From: JBLHKS01 sp047620505
GTDB taxonomy: Bacteria > Verrucomicrobiota > Verrucomicrobiia > Verrucomicrobiales > DEV007
Length of the DNA: 22,048 nt
Assembly (NCBI GenBank): GCA_047620505.1
Contig: JBLHKS010000118.1
Location: forward strand, 1-22,048
Direction: 5' to 3'
Shown here: positions 7,988 to 15,782 of the stretch, piece after piece
Layout: every line of letters starts with the position of its first letter
Numbering within the stretch: position 1 is the stretch's first letter
Position numbers and translations under genes: made by a program
The notes under the pieces: model-generated
What the model was told of the DNA's origin: nothing
The model's database searches: none
The model's input: the letters and a program-made list of their open reading frames with translations, nothing else

Positions 7988-8580
7988 GAGGTCAAAGAGC
8001 GAATCCAAGAAGCTGCCATTTGCGCCTGCCGCGCGAGAACGGATTCGGAACCTTCGTTCCAAACCACGATTTCCGCCCGTCTGATTTTCTCGGCAATCGG
8101 CAATTGAGCGGCGATGCGCGCGTTAGCCTCTTCTGGATCGAGTTGATTGCGTTGCCGAAATCGACTCAGCTGAGTCTCCGGCGTGCACGCGACCACGACA
8201 TCAATGTCTCGTTTCAGCGGAAAATCAACCTCATATAACAAGGGAACTTCGACGAAGGCCGTGCGGGACTTGATCGTGCCCCGCCATTCGCTCACAGCAT
8301 CGAGGACTCGAGGGTGAAGCAAGGCTTCCAGCCAAGCGCGTTCGTCTTCTTTTGCGAATACAACTTCGGCCAGCGCTGAACGATTCAGATTCCCGCCGTC
8401 GAATACGCCGGAGCCATAGCGTTCTCCAATCTGATGAAGGACCTCAAATTGCTCGTAGATTTCGTGAACCACGTCGTCGCAGCTGATCGACGGCACTCCA
8501 GCAGCTGCTGCGGCCAGTTTTGTCCACGTGGACTTGCCAGTCGCGATCCCTCCAGTGACCGCAATCGTGATTTGCTCCAT
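7984..8580 (-). CDS. coaE: Dephospho-CoA kinase
   Basis: A 198-residue cytoplasmic enzyme for the last step of coenzyme A synthesis, ATP-dependent phosphorylation of the 3'-hydroxyl of dephospho-CoA. The P-loop is GGIATGKST (residues 10-18). The usual DAD motif is CDD here (D35-D36). Other family marks are HP (about residue 89), VPLLYE, the arginine-rich lid around RFRQRNQLDPEEANARI, and the C-terminal AEIVVWNEGS in place of the common ADxVIxNxG. The length is typical (about 200). The ATG at 8578-8580 has a good GAGGA ribosome site seven bases upstream. It is coupled to rho by an ATGA overlap. coaE beside rho is, to my knowledge, a conserved PVC arrangement; polA, often upstream, is absent here. 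It contains one CAGCAGCTGCTG palindrome. Confidence 0.95.
   Translation of the reverse strand: MEQITIAVTGGIATGKSTWTKLAAAAAGVPSISCDDVVHEIYEQFEVLHQIGERYGSGVFDGGNLNRSALAEVVFAKEDERAWLEALLHPRVLDAVSEWRGTIKSRTAFVEVPLLYEVDFPLKRDIDVVVACTPETQLSRFRQRNQLDPEEANARIAAQLPIAEKIRRAEIVVWNEGSESVLARQAQMAASWIRSLTS
8499..8510. repeat. CAGCAGCTGCTG palindrome, copy 3
   Basis: Inside coaE, in the alternative frame, reading Ala-Ala-Ala-Gly. Confidence 0.9.
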
Positions 8581-8587
8581 GAATCCG

Positions 8588-8592
8588 TCCTC
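8588..8592 (-). promoter_or_regulatory. Shine-Dalgarno GAGGA of coaE
   Basis: GAGGA on the minus strand, seven bases before the coaE ATG. It is one of the few clear ribosome binding sites in this window and fixes the coaE start. It lies just downstream of a strong terminator hairpin. Confidence 0.7.
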
Positions 8593-8601
8593 GCCCGAAA
8601 T

Positions 8602-8635
8602 AAAAAGCGGCGGGTCGGAAATACCGAACCCGCCG
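8602..8635 (-). terminator. Strong intrinsic terminator between the secretin gene and coaE
   Basis: On the minus strand an 11-bp GC-rich stem (CGGCGGG/CCCGCCG then TCGG/CCGA, with one unpaired T) has the loop TATTT and is followed by CTTTTTATTT. It sits 23 bases after the secretin stop and ends about 20 bases before the coaE ATG. On the plus strand no T run follows, so it works in the minus direction. It separates the pilus-like operon from coaE-rho, unless read-through is regulated. Confidence 0.85.
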
Positions 8636-8657
8636 TTAAAAAACTGAACCTTACAAG

Positions 8658-11285
8658 TTACGGAGTATTCGCCATATTGGCGTCGCGCGCCGGATCGTTA
8701 ATCCGCATTCCCGCAGGATCTACGAGATTCGCGGTAACAAAAACGGTCAGGTTTCGCTTGCTGTGAACTTCAGCTTCGCTGCGGAAGAAGAATCCAGCAC
8801 CCGGGATATCGCCAAGCAGCGGAACTTTGTCCTGAACGTGTTGAATATCTTCGCGGATCAAGCCACCAACCGCGACGGTCTGGCCATCCCAAATTGTGAC
8901 CGAAGTGGTCACGCGGCGGGTAGCGAAAACCGGCATTTCAATTCGGTTTTCAGTGAGCTGAACCTGAACTGGATTGCCGGCTGCGTCGGTGCCCGAAGTA
9001 AAGATCGGACTGCCGTAGTTGATGAAGCCTTCGAACTCGACCACTTCCGGATTGAGGTTGAGGTCAATCGTAAATCCATCCGCTCCGATAACCGGGTCAA
9101 CTTCGAGCGTAACACCCACATTGCGAGTCTCAAACGCCGCCGGGTTCGCCGGAACGACAGGGAAAGACTGGACGCTGCCCTGGTTACCTGGAGCACCGCC
9201 ACCACCGCCAGCATTGCCAATGGCACCAAACTGGTCCGGAATCTCAGGTGGATCATATTCCGACGGGTAAATGAACTCGCGGATGACTTCAATCTTAGCC
9301 CGCTGACCACTCTTGGCCATGATGCTCGGCGCTGAAAGCAAGTCAGAACCTTTATGCTGGCTGATAGCCCGCAGAACCGCCTGGAACTGAGGATCCGTGA
9401 AGACGCCGCCGATCGAGAAGATGCCAGGCGAAAGAGTCGAAGCACCTGCAGTGGTCGTGCTAAGGAGGTTATCAATGGAATTTCCGCTTACCGCATTGGA
9501 GCCGAATCGATTCGCTGAAGTCAACGGAAAGGTCCCAAGGGGAGTTCCCCCACCCGGCGGAATGAATGGAAAGTCGATTGGGTTAACCTGAGTTCGTGTG
9601 GTTCCGTTTGTTCCACCACTCGTGAAGACCTTATCGGAGCCGGGCAGGTTTGAAGCGCCAAGCAACCAATCAAAGCCAAACTCGTCGTGATCGTCCTGTC
9701 GGATTTCGACAAACTTGGTCGTGATGTAAATTTGCTTGGGGATCTTTTCCCTGATCGAATCAATATAAGCTTCAACAAGGTCGAGGTTCGCCTGGGTGTT
9801 CCGAACGACTAACTGGGATGTTCCCGGAGTGTAAATCGCGCTGGCTCCTGGCGGGAAGGTGATTCCCTGTGTTTCGAGCAGTTCAAGTGCAGTCTGCCGC
9901 GCCCGAAGGTTAGTGCCTCCGCCGCCACCACTATCGAGGGCCGCAAACGGGTCAACCGGCCCACCACCGCCGCCGCCGCCATCGCCGCCGCCTTGCGAAA
10001 GAAAGCCAGGAGGAACGCTGAACGTCTTGGTGTAAAGATCGGTGCTGACTTCGCCAAGCGGCACAATCACAACAGCGTGCGGCTCAACTTTATACTGCAG
10101 TCGAGCAAGATCCGTGGTGTAACGAAGGGCTTCAACGAGAGGAACGTTGGTGAGTCGGAGCGAAATGCTCGGATCATCGCCGCCTCCGCCACCACCAAAT
10201 CCGCCACCGCCACCGCCACCGCCGGTGTCGAATCCGAGGCCGCCGTCACCCATGTCGGGTGCCGGTGCAGCGCCACCACCACCGCCACCACCGCTGGTAC
10301 GGATGATGATGTTGATTCCTTTCTTGGCCGGATCCGGCTCAAGCTCGTCCAACTCAACACTCTTCGTCCGAAGGAACTCGATCGCCTGCGAAAGCGGCGT
10401 GTCATCGAATTCGATCTCCGGGATATTAATCCGGGTCAGCTTCTCATTGATGTACTCGATGCCGGTCTGCTCAGGATCTTCAATATCTGGCGGATTCGTG
10501 TACTCACTTCCCAAAACGTAGCGCGGGGCCTGCAATTCCCACAACTTCGAGACCTCTGTCAGCGCGTGTGCCCGCATGTGGTCATAAGCGGTATCGTAAT
10601 AGTTACGCTTTTCTTCAGAAAGAGCCTCCATTCCGCGGCGAGCCGAGGAGTTGTAGGGATCATCACCGAGAACCTCGTGGTAGCTGCGCTCAGCGGAATC
10701 GTAATCGCCAAGGCGAACGAAACTGGCGGCCACTTTAAGGGCCGTCTCAACACGCTTAACCCTTGCGATGTGCTCAGGAGTCAAAGCAGGGGTGTAAATG
10801 TCCGGATCGTTAAGATCTTCTACCAATCGCTTGGCGGCGTCATTCTCCGGATCGATTTCCGGTGAAAGCACAGCCTGAACCAAGTCAATCGCCTCGCTAT
10901 ACCGGCCTTCTTCTGCCCGTTGCCGAGCCAGAAGCACGCTCGAGTCCGCGAAAAGTTTTGTGTACTCGTTTTTCCGGTCTGCAACCACCGGAGCATCCGG
11001 CAACAGATCCAGGGATCTCTTAAATTCGTCCACGGCTCCGGCGTAATCCCGATCGGCCATCAAACGCTGGCCGCGCAGAGCAGCCTCGTCCGCTTTGGCG
11101 ACGAGTTCCTGCCTTCGAGTAATCCCTCGCTGGGCCACTTCCGGGACCATTCGCGAAAAATCGGCCCGATCGGCGTCGTCCGTGTTGTCTTGGCCTACGG
11201 CGACGTTAAACGTCAGCGCGAGCATCATAACCAAAGCCCCAATCAGGGCCCGGCTTCCTTTTTCCTTCCATCTATTTGCAGTCAT
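8658..11285 (-). CDS. Amuc_1098-type outer-membrane secretin of a type IV pilus-like system
   Basis: An 875-residue outer-membrane channel subunit. Residues 1-31 are a signal peptide. Residues 60-245 contain TPR-like helices (LMADRDYAGAVDEFKRSL). Residues 287-415 form an N0/STN-like domain (LSQAIEFLR ... LVEALRYTTDLARLQYKVE). Residues 485-545 are a secretin N-domain strand-helix unit (QIYITTKFVEI). Residues 610-860 are the secretin barrel domain, with GQTVAVGGLI (801-810) and the signature VPLLGDIPGAGFFF (821-834). Pure or near-pure glycine runs are inserted at 332-338, 355-369, 432-442, 453-457 and 693-697. It resembles the Amuc_1098 family by architecture and by the preceding Amuc_1099-like gene. 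The start is ATG 11283-11285, with a TATAAT 31-36 bases upstream and a strong terminator after the stop. Confidence 0.92.
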   Translation of the reverse strand: MTANRWKEKGSRALIGALVMMLALTFNVAVGQDNTDDADRADFSRMVPEVAQRGITRRQELVAKADEAALRGQRLMADRDYAGAVDEFKRSLDLLPDAPVVADRKNEYTKLFADSSVLLARQRAEEGRYSEAIDLVQAVLSPEIDPENDAAKRLVEDLNDPDIYTPALTPEHIARVKRVETALKVAASFVRLGDYDSAERSYHEVLGDDPYNSSARRGMEALSEEKRNYYDTAYDHMRAHALTEVSKLWELQAPRYVLGSEYTNPPDIEDPEQTGIEYINEKLTRINIPEIEFDDTPLSQAIEFLRTKSVELDELEPDPAKKGINIIIRTSGGGGGGGAAPAPDMGDGGLGFDTGGGGGGGGFGGGGGGDDPSISLRLTNVPLVEALRYTTDLARLQYKVEPHAVVIVPLGEVSTDLYTKTFSVPPGFLSQGGGDGGGGGGGPVDPFAALDSGGGGGTNLRARQTALELLETQGITFPPGASAIYTPGTSQLVVRNTQANLDLVEAYIDSIREKIPKQIYITTKFVEIRQDDHDEFGFDWLLGASNLPGSDKVFTSGGTNGTTRTQVNPIDFPFIPPGGGTPLGTFPLTSANRFGSNAVSGNSIDNLLSTTTAGASTLSPGIFSIGGVFTDPQFQAVLRAISQHKGSDLLSAPSIMAKSGQRAKIEVIREFIYPSEYDPPEIPDQFGAIGNAGGGGGAPGNQGSVQSFPVVPANPAAFETRNVGVTLEVDPVIGADGFTIDLNLNPEVVEFEGFINYGSPIFTSGTDAAGNPVQVQLTENRIEMPVFATRRVTTSVTIWDGQTVAVGGLIREDIQHVQDKVPLLGDIPGAGFFFRSEAEVHSKRNLTVFVTANLVDPAGMRINDPARDANMANTP
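9960..9992. repeat. GC-rich (CCR)n glycine-codon tract
   Basis: Simple-sequence tract of CCA/CCG/CCT triplets on the plus strand encoding secretin residues 432-442 (GGGDG then six more Gly). Prone to length change by slippage in triplets, which would keep the frame. Confidence 0.8.
10179..10223. repeat. Longest glycine-codon tract in the secretin gene
   Basis: Fifteen codons (residues 355-369), all Gly except one Phe, written with mixed GGT/GGC/GGA codons. It sits in a loop of the N0-like domain. Mixed codons suggest selection for glycine rather than recent slippage alone. Confidence 0.8.
10272..10292. repeat. Seven-codon glycine tract in the secretin gene
   Basis: Encodes Gly 332-338, directly after the N0-domain strand INIIIRTS. 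With the tract at 10179-10223 it brackets an Ala/Pro/Asp linker. Confidence 0.75.
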
Positions 11286-11316
11286 TTCTGAAGGTGTTCA
11301 ATTTCCCATCATCCCC

Positions 11317-11322
11317 ATTATA
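11317..11322 (-). promoter_or_regulatory. Candidate -10 box (TATAAT) for the secretin gene
   Basis: A perfect TATAAT on the minus strand in the 70-base gap between the Amuc_1099-like stop and the secretin start, giving a leader of about 25 bases. No good -35 is seen at 16-18 bases spacing, so it may be weak or need an activator. It would let the secretin be made separately from the upstream operon. Confidence 0.4.
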
Positions 11323-11355
11323 AAAAGAGTCGTTTTTTCGGAGTAGGGCATGGTT

Positions 11356-12300
11356 TTACGTTTCTGACCGAGGGATTGCAATCTTATTTTCACCTTTTTC
11401 ATTTCGATCTGAGTCGAGCTCTGCTTTTGAGCCTTCCACTTTGATCAGGTGAAAGCGACGCGTCGGTTCGGGCGTCAGGGAAAATTCGGCTCCCTCCCTG
11501 ACGATGAATGTGTTATTGTCAGGGTCCATTTCAAAGCGGAAACGGGCCGATATGTCCGAAAACGAGGCCTTTTCCTTGTGGATCAGCAAGAGCTCCTGGT
11601 TGGTTTGAGTGTCTTCGATCGTAAGAACCGGAATCCCGTCTTTTTCGCCAATTTCCGCCAGCCTGAACCGCACGCCGCCAAATCGATCGCCAATTTTTAA
11701 AAAATTCGTTTCGACCTCCGCCCCTTCGAGTTCGTGGCGGATAAAAAATTCCCCGGGCGTCGTCACCGTGAACTTTATCCGCCGACCACGTTCGATCCGC
11801 TCCAAATATCGGAGTTTGGTCACAAATTCCGGATGCGAATCCGGGCTACCGGGATCCGTTTGGCCCCCAACCCACTCTTCTTCGTTCGTGAAACCGTCCA
11901 AATCGGAGTCCCGCGAGCGAAAATCCCCCTTTAGAAACTCGTGCCAGCCAGCCTGAAGTGCCCATCGATCCGTGAACGGCCGGTGAAGCGGTGAATCAGA
12001 GACCGGAGGACGCGGGCTTTTTGCCCAGGGCGCTGAAATCATCAGCGGTGCGATGAAAAGTTTCTCCGCTCCCAGCAGCTGCTGGTGTGCTTTCTCCATT
12101 ATCAGCGATCTTGCGGCGGAAATTCCCGACGTCGTGCTTTCAGGTGGATGCCCGAAGACCATTTCTGACGATTCCAGATAATCGCTCACATTACCTTGCC
12201 CAACTACCGCGCTCCCGAGAACAACGCTGAAAATCAACGCCGCCACCGCGACTCCCCCAAGTATTAAATAGTGCCCTTTTTCGATGATCAGTTTTTTCAT
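11356..12300 (-). CDS. Amuc_1099-like pilus-system membrane protein
   Basis: A 314-residue protein with a short cytoplasmic N terminus (MKKLIIEKGH), one membrane segment at about residues 10-34, and the rest probably periplasmic. This is the bitopic layout expected of an inner-membrane alignment protein. Residues 131-141 (DSDLDGFTNEE) form an EF-hand/thrombospondin-3-like calcium loop followed by GGQTDPGSPDS, a feature I recall in the Amuc_1099 family. The remainder is beta-rich and unassigned. The ATG at 12298-12300 is chosen because it begins directly before the membrane segment; a TTG at 12336 would overlap the previous gene. It lies 32 bases after the HEAT gene and 70 before the secretin. 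The Amuc_1100 and PilM-like partners are not in the window. It contains one CAGCAGCTGCTG palindrome. Confidence 0.8.
   Translation of the reverse strand: MKKLIIEKGHYLILGGVAVAALIFSVVLGSAVVGQGNVSDYLESSEMVFGHPPESTTSGISAARSLIMEKAHQQLLGAEKLFIAPLMISAPWAKSPRPPVSDSPLHRPFTDRWALQAGWHEFLKGDFRSRDSDLDGFTNEEEWVGGQTDPGSPDSHPEFVTKLRYLERIERGRRIKFTVTTPGEFFIRHELEGAEVETNFLKIGDRFGGVRFRLAEIGEKDGIPVLTIEDTQTNQELLLIHKEKASFSDISARFRFEMDPDNNTFIVREGAEFSLTPEPTRRFHLIKVEGSKAELDSDRNEKGENKIAIPRSET
12073..12084. repeat. CAGCAGCTGCTG palindrome, copy 4
   Basis: Inside the Amuc_1099-like gene, reading Gln-Gln-Leu-Leu. The symmetry extends to 14 bases. Confidence 0.9.
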
Positions 12301-12332
12301 GGGCCGAGGATACCAAAAATGGGGACCTTTGA

Positions 12333-15300
12333 TCAATCCTGAATTTGCCGACTCAAACGCAGAAGCTCGGTCGCCCGCTCTCGGAGATCCTGGTCCAATT
12401 TCAAATCGCCCTCGATTGCCCGTAGAGATTCGGCGGCGAAATCCAGCCGAGCCGAGTCCTCTCGTTGATTCCAGAGTTCGTTGAGCGCCCTCGCAGCCGA
12501 ATTTCCCGACAGCGAGCCCAAAACTGCCGACTCACCTGCCTTTTCCTCGCCCAGCCTCAGCAAGCTGACTCCAGCCGCCGCCTGCATCCCGGAATTCTTC
12601 ATATCCGAAGCCAGAATCCGAAGCGAAGCGATGCTCAACTCCCGATCCTCCCCGACAGCATGCCCAAGCATCCTCGCCGCCTCAAACCGCCCTGTTGAGT
12701 CCTGGTCGTCAGCGGCGACGCTTCGATAAAACCGCTGCGCGCGCTCCGGCCCGATCTTCGCCAACGCCTGAAGGACCATCTGGGGCGAAAGCAGCGGCTC
12801 TGAGTGCCGAGGGTCAGCCGGAGCCCCAACCGCATCTTTCCGAGCTTTTAACTCGTCCCAATCGGCGCGCAAGTTCTCGAGCGAAGCCAACTCTCGGCGT
12901 TGCTGCTGATTGACCGCGCCCGCCTGCGCAAACTGCATTCCGCTCGCGTAACGCAATTTCTCGACAACGCGCGCCTCGAGGTAAAGTTCGGTCAAACGCT
13001 CAATCGATCCGACAGCCTCGAGTTCCCCCAGGGCCCACACGATCGCCCCCTTGCTCAAGCCGCTTTCCAGATCGAGCGCCGCCAGCAGCTGCTGAGTCGA
13101 TTCCGGATTCCCAACCGCGCCGCAGCCCAAAGCCGCGTTCGCACGAACCACACGATCTTCAGATTTCAGCGCCTCGTGAAGAATCGGAAGCGCCTCAGGC
13201 CCTGTGAATCGAAAAACATCGCGCGCAAAATCGCGATTCGTGCTCCCACCCGTCCGCGTGTTTCGCGCTTCATTCAGCAGAAGCCGAGCCAGCTCCGGAT
13301 TCGCTTTCACTGCCGCGGCGATGCCCGGAAAAGTCAGCTCTTCGTGATCGTAAGCTCGAAAAACAGGCGGAAACCGCAAAAGCAGCTTCAGAACGTTCGC
13401 GTCGATTTTCTCCGGCTGTTGCCCAATCGCGTAAAGCACGTTCGGCGTGTACGGTCCCGAACCTTGGACTCCCGTCGACCCAATTCGAAGATTTCCATAT
13501 TGAGTCGAAGGATCGAGCAGTTCCTCGAGCTGCTTCATCGGCAACGGTTCGTTGTGCAGCTTGATCAACGCGAGCGCCACCAGGCCACTAATCGACGCGT
13601 TCCGATCGTTGAGCACCCGGCGCAGCTCCCTCGCGGCTTCCGGCAAGTCCGAACGGTAAAGCCGGTCTACCGCAGTCGACCGCAGCTCGAGCGTCTTCGA
13701 ATCGAGAAACTTCGCCACCAGGGGAACCTGCTCCGGCGTTAGTTTTTTACGGAGCGTCATGATCGCTTCGGCGACCACGAACGGATTTTCATGCGCGATT
13801 CCTTCCTCAAAGCTAAACCCAGCCTCCTTCAATTCGTACGCCTCAGCCAGCAGCTGCTGGCGCGGATCCGTCTCGACGCTGACCTCGATCTCCGGAAAAT
13901 CAGCGATCTCAAACGCTCCATCGAGAATCACAACCCCTCGCGTTCCCAGCAACCAGGTTTTGCCGCTGAACTCACGCTCCTTGATGATCGAGCCACCCAG
14001 AAACGGCATCGCCTCACCGCGTGGTCGCGCCGCCCTCTGGTTAGCCGTTTTTTGATCGATGATTTCCGGCTCAGCTCGCGGAGAAAACTTTCCGCTGCCC
14101 GGATTGAAGCTCGAAGGCGGAAACTGCTGATAGCCGAAACTTCCATAACGCCGGTACTCGACGCCAAAATCAATCTTCAAATCCCGCTCCTCAACCGAGA
14201 CCATTTCAACGGCGTTCGAACTCAGTCCATCCGTTCGATCGAAGGTCGTGAACCGGGCTGTTTTCGAATCGAATTTCACCAACGCCCCATCGTGATCGTC
14301 GTGCCGCATCGCGAACCAGAAATCGCTGTCCAAACGCGCGACGTTCGAGCTTCGATTCACCGGAAGTCCGTGCTCGCGGCCGAAATTTACGACCGTATAC
14401 GGATTCCAATAATTGAGCGAAATCCCAGCGCGCGTGCAGAGCCAAATCCCGCCGTAACCCGGCTCCGCGTCGAAAACCTGGTCGGCCAGCAAGCCTCGCC
14501 CGCTGACCCGGCGAGGTTCCGCGTCAGGCGCGTCGAAAAAGTGCAATCCGCCCGAGCCGGTCGGCAGTTCCCAGACCATCGCCTCGAACGGCCAGTCCTC
14601 ATGCGGATAAATGTAGCGCGGGCTGCGAGCGAGGCCAACGCCCATCACGACCCGACCATCCGGCAGCGTCAGAAACCTCTTTTCATCTCCGTTGCTCGAG
14701 TTGTAAACCGCGATCGCGCTATCCGCACGGGTCCTGACAAGGCCACCTCGATGCTTGCTCGGCAGCTTCGAATCTTCGAGCATCGCGTCTGATTTCCAAT
14801 CCTCAGGCAGCGGGTCGAGCATGTTGGTTTTCGGATTCAGCACGAACCTGGGAAAATTCGGCCCCATCACGAGCTGCCCCTTCCAACGGCCGTAAATCTG
14901 GAATCGAGTGAGGTAGCGGCGCTGCTCGTAATCGACCGCCGCGGAAATCCGGATCGGTTCGGCTTTGAGCGTTTTGGGATCGAGAATCGCCGGCCGATGC
15001 CGCAGCTCATCATCGATGTAAACGTCAGCCCAGAGCTTGCCGTCAAACCTGCCCAGAAACCCCGACGGATCACGCGGAGTCTTCCACTCGATCGCCTCCC
15101 AGGTGTCCGATTCGGGATCGTACCGCCGCGAACCCACGTCGCCATCCACCCAGACCGCGCCCATCTCATCATCGAAGAAAAACCACTCCCAATCCGCGTG
15201 ACGCGTCACCCCCAATTCGCCCTGACTAAAGATCCGCATCTCGAGCGTTTTCGTGTTCAGCGTCCGCACATTCTGGCGGCTGCCGATCCAGAGTTTGTCG

Positions 15301-15782
15301 CCCTGAAGGGCTAAGCCGGTTACGCCGTTGTGAAACGCAAAGCCGTAATCTTCGTCTTCACGTTTTTCGGCCGGAACCTCCTGGTCGAGCCGTAGATGGC
15401 TGACTTCCCAGGTTTCCAGATCCACCCGCCGCAACCCGATCGGCGTGCCAACCCAAAGCTCATTTTCCGTCGCCAAAAGCTGCAGCGCCGCCTCACCCAG
15501 GATCAGCCGCCTCAGCAGCTGTCCGTCGAAATCGTAAACCGAAACGCCCCACGGCTGGCCAGCGAAAATGTGGGTATCGTTCCGAGCCAGATCGGTCACG
15601 TTTTCATCTGAAACGATCACCTCAACGCCAACCGGACCTCCCCAAGGAATCTCAGCCTTGGGCTCAAGACTTTCGATCGTCCCCTTCACCCCGCCAGCGA
15701 GCGTCCAGTCGAGCTGCGCCCGCGCTTCCGCGCCAGTTTTCGCCATCGAGAACCACCGCAAGCGCGCCGAGCGTTTTCTCAC
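12333..15782 (-). CDS. Beta-propeller plus HEAT-repeat protein, possibly the 3' half of a split gene
   Basis: A 1,149-residue open frame. Residues about 45-630 carry repeated short blades such as NELWVGTPIGLRRVDLET, DKLWIGSRQNVRTLNTKT and GIWLCTRAGISLNYWN, typical of two-component-sensor-type (reg_prop) propellers. Residues about 660-1140 are HEAT-like helical repeats (VVRANAALGCGAVGNPESTQQL, KGAIVWALGELEAVGSIERL). Such a protein would act as a binding scaffold; no catalytic motif is seen. It has no signal peptide of its own although propellers of this type are usually extracytoplasmic. The GTG at 15782 lies deep inside the preceding TPR frame (119-base overlap) and an ATG at 15746 is the other start; neither has a convincing ribosome site. 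Both points suggest it was once continuous with the TPR gene. It contains two CAGCAGCTGCTG palindromes. Confidence 0.75.
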   Translation of the reverse strand: MRKRSARLRWFSMAKTGAEARAQLDWTLAGGVKGTIESLEPKAEIPWGGPVGVEVIVSDENVTDLARNDTHIFAGQPWGVSVYDFDGQLLRRLILGEAALQLLATENELWVGTPIGLRRVDLETWEVSHLRLDQEVPAEKREDEDYGFAFHNGVTGLALQGDKLWIGSRQNVRTLNTKTLEMRIFSQGELGVTRHADWEWFFFDDEMGAVWVDGDVGSRRYDPESDTWEAIEWKTPRDPSGFLGRFDGKLWADVYIDDELRHRPAILDPKTLKAEPIRISAAVDYEQRRYLTRFQIYGRWKGQLVMGPNFPRFVLNPKTNMLDPLPEDWKSDAMLEDSKLPSKHRGGLVRTRADSAIAVYNSSNGDEKRFLTLPDGRVVMGVGLARSPRYIYPHEDWPFEAMVWELPTGSGGLHFFDAPDAEPRRVSGRGLLADQVFDAEPGYGGIWLCTRAGISLNYWNPYTVVNFGREHGLPVNRSSNVARLDSDFWFAMRHDDHDGALVKFDSKTARFTTFDRTDGLSSNAVEMVSVEERDLKIDFGVEYRRYGSFGYQQFPPSSFNPGSGKFSPRAEPEIIDQKTANQRAARPRGEAMPFLGGSIIKEREFSGKTWLLGTRGVVILDGAFEIADFPEIEVSVETDPRQQLLAEAYELKEAGFSFEEGIAHENPFVVAEAIMTLRKKLTPEQVPLVAKFLDSKTLELRSTAVDRLYRSDLPEAARELRRVLNDRNASISGLVALALIKLHNEPLPMKQLEELLDPSTQYGNLRIGSTGVQGSGPYTPNVLYAIGQQPEKIDANVLKLLLRFPPVFRAYDHEELTFPGIAAAVKANPELARLLLNEARNTRTGGSTNRDFARDVFRFTGPEALPILHEALKSEDRVVRANAALGCGAVGNPESTQQLLAALDLESGLSKGAIVWALGELEAVGSIERLTELYLEARVVEKLRYASGMQFAQAGAVNQQQRRELASLENLRADWDELKARKDAVGAPADPRHSEPLLSPQMVLQALAKIGPERAQRFYRSVAADDQDSTGRFEAARMLGHAVGEDRELSIASLRILASDMKNSGMQAAAGVSLLRLGEEKAGESAVLGSLSGNSAARALNELWNQREDSARLDFAAESLRAIEGDLKLDQDLRERATELLRLSRQIQD
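13083..13094. repeat. CAGCAGCTGCTG palindrome, copy 5
   Basis: In the HEAT-repeat part of the propeller-HEAT gene, reading Gln-Gln-Leu-Leu. Confidence 0.9.
13848..13859. repeat. CAGCAGCTGCTG palindrome, copy 6
   Basis: Near the propeller-HEAT junction of the same gene, reading Gln-Gln-Leu-Leu. Symmetry extends beyond 14 bases (GCC...GGC). Confidence 0.9.

Noticed and set aside
7988..8062. Longer Rho N terminus starting at 8062
   Set aside because: The extra 25 residues are the coaE 3' end read in another frame; the ATGA overlap at 7984-7987 gives a natural start.
12301..12336. Upstream TTG start for the Amuc_1099-like gene
   Set aside because: It would add 12 residues before a perfect inner-membrane-protein start (MKKLIIEKGHYLILGG) and overlap the previous stop; the ATG at 12300 is more natural.
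12900..14792. Two long plus-strand open frames of 280 and 333 codons opposite the propeller-HEAT gene
   Set aside because: Arg/Pro/Gln-rich translations with no domain, lying antisense to a frame with clear propeller and HEAT repeats; they are by-products of its base composition.
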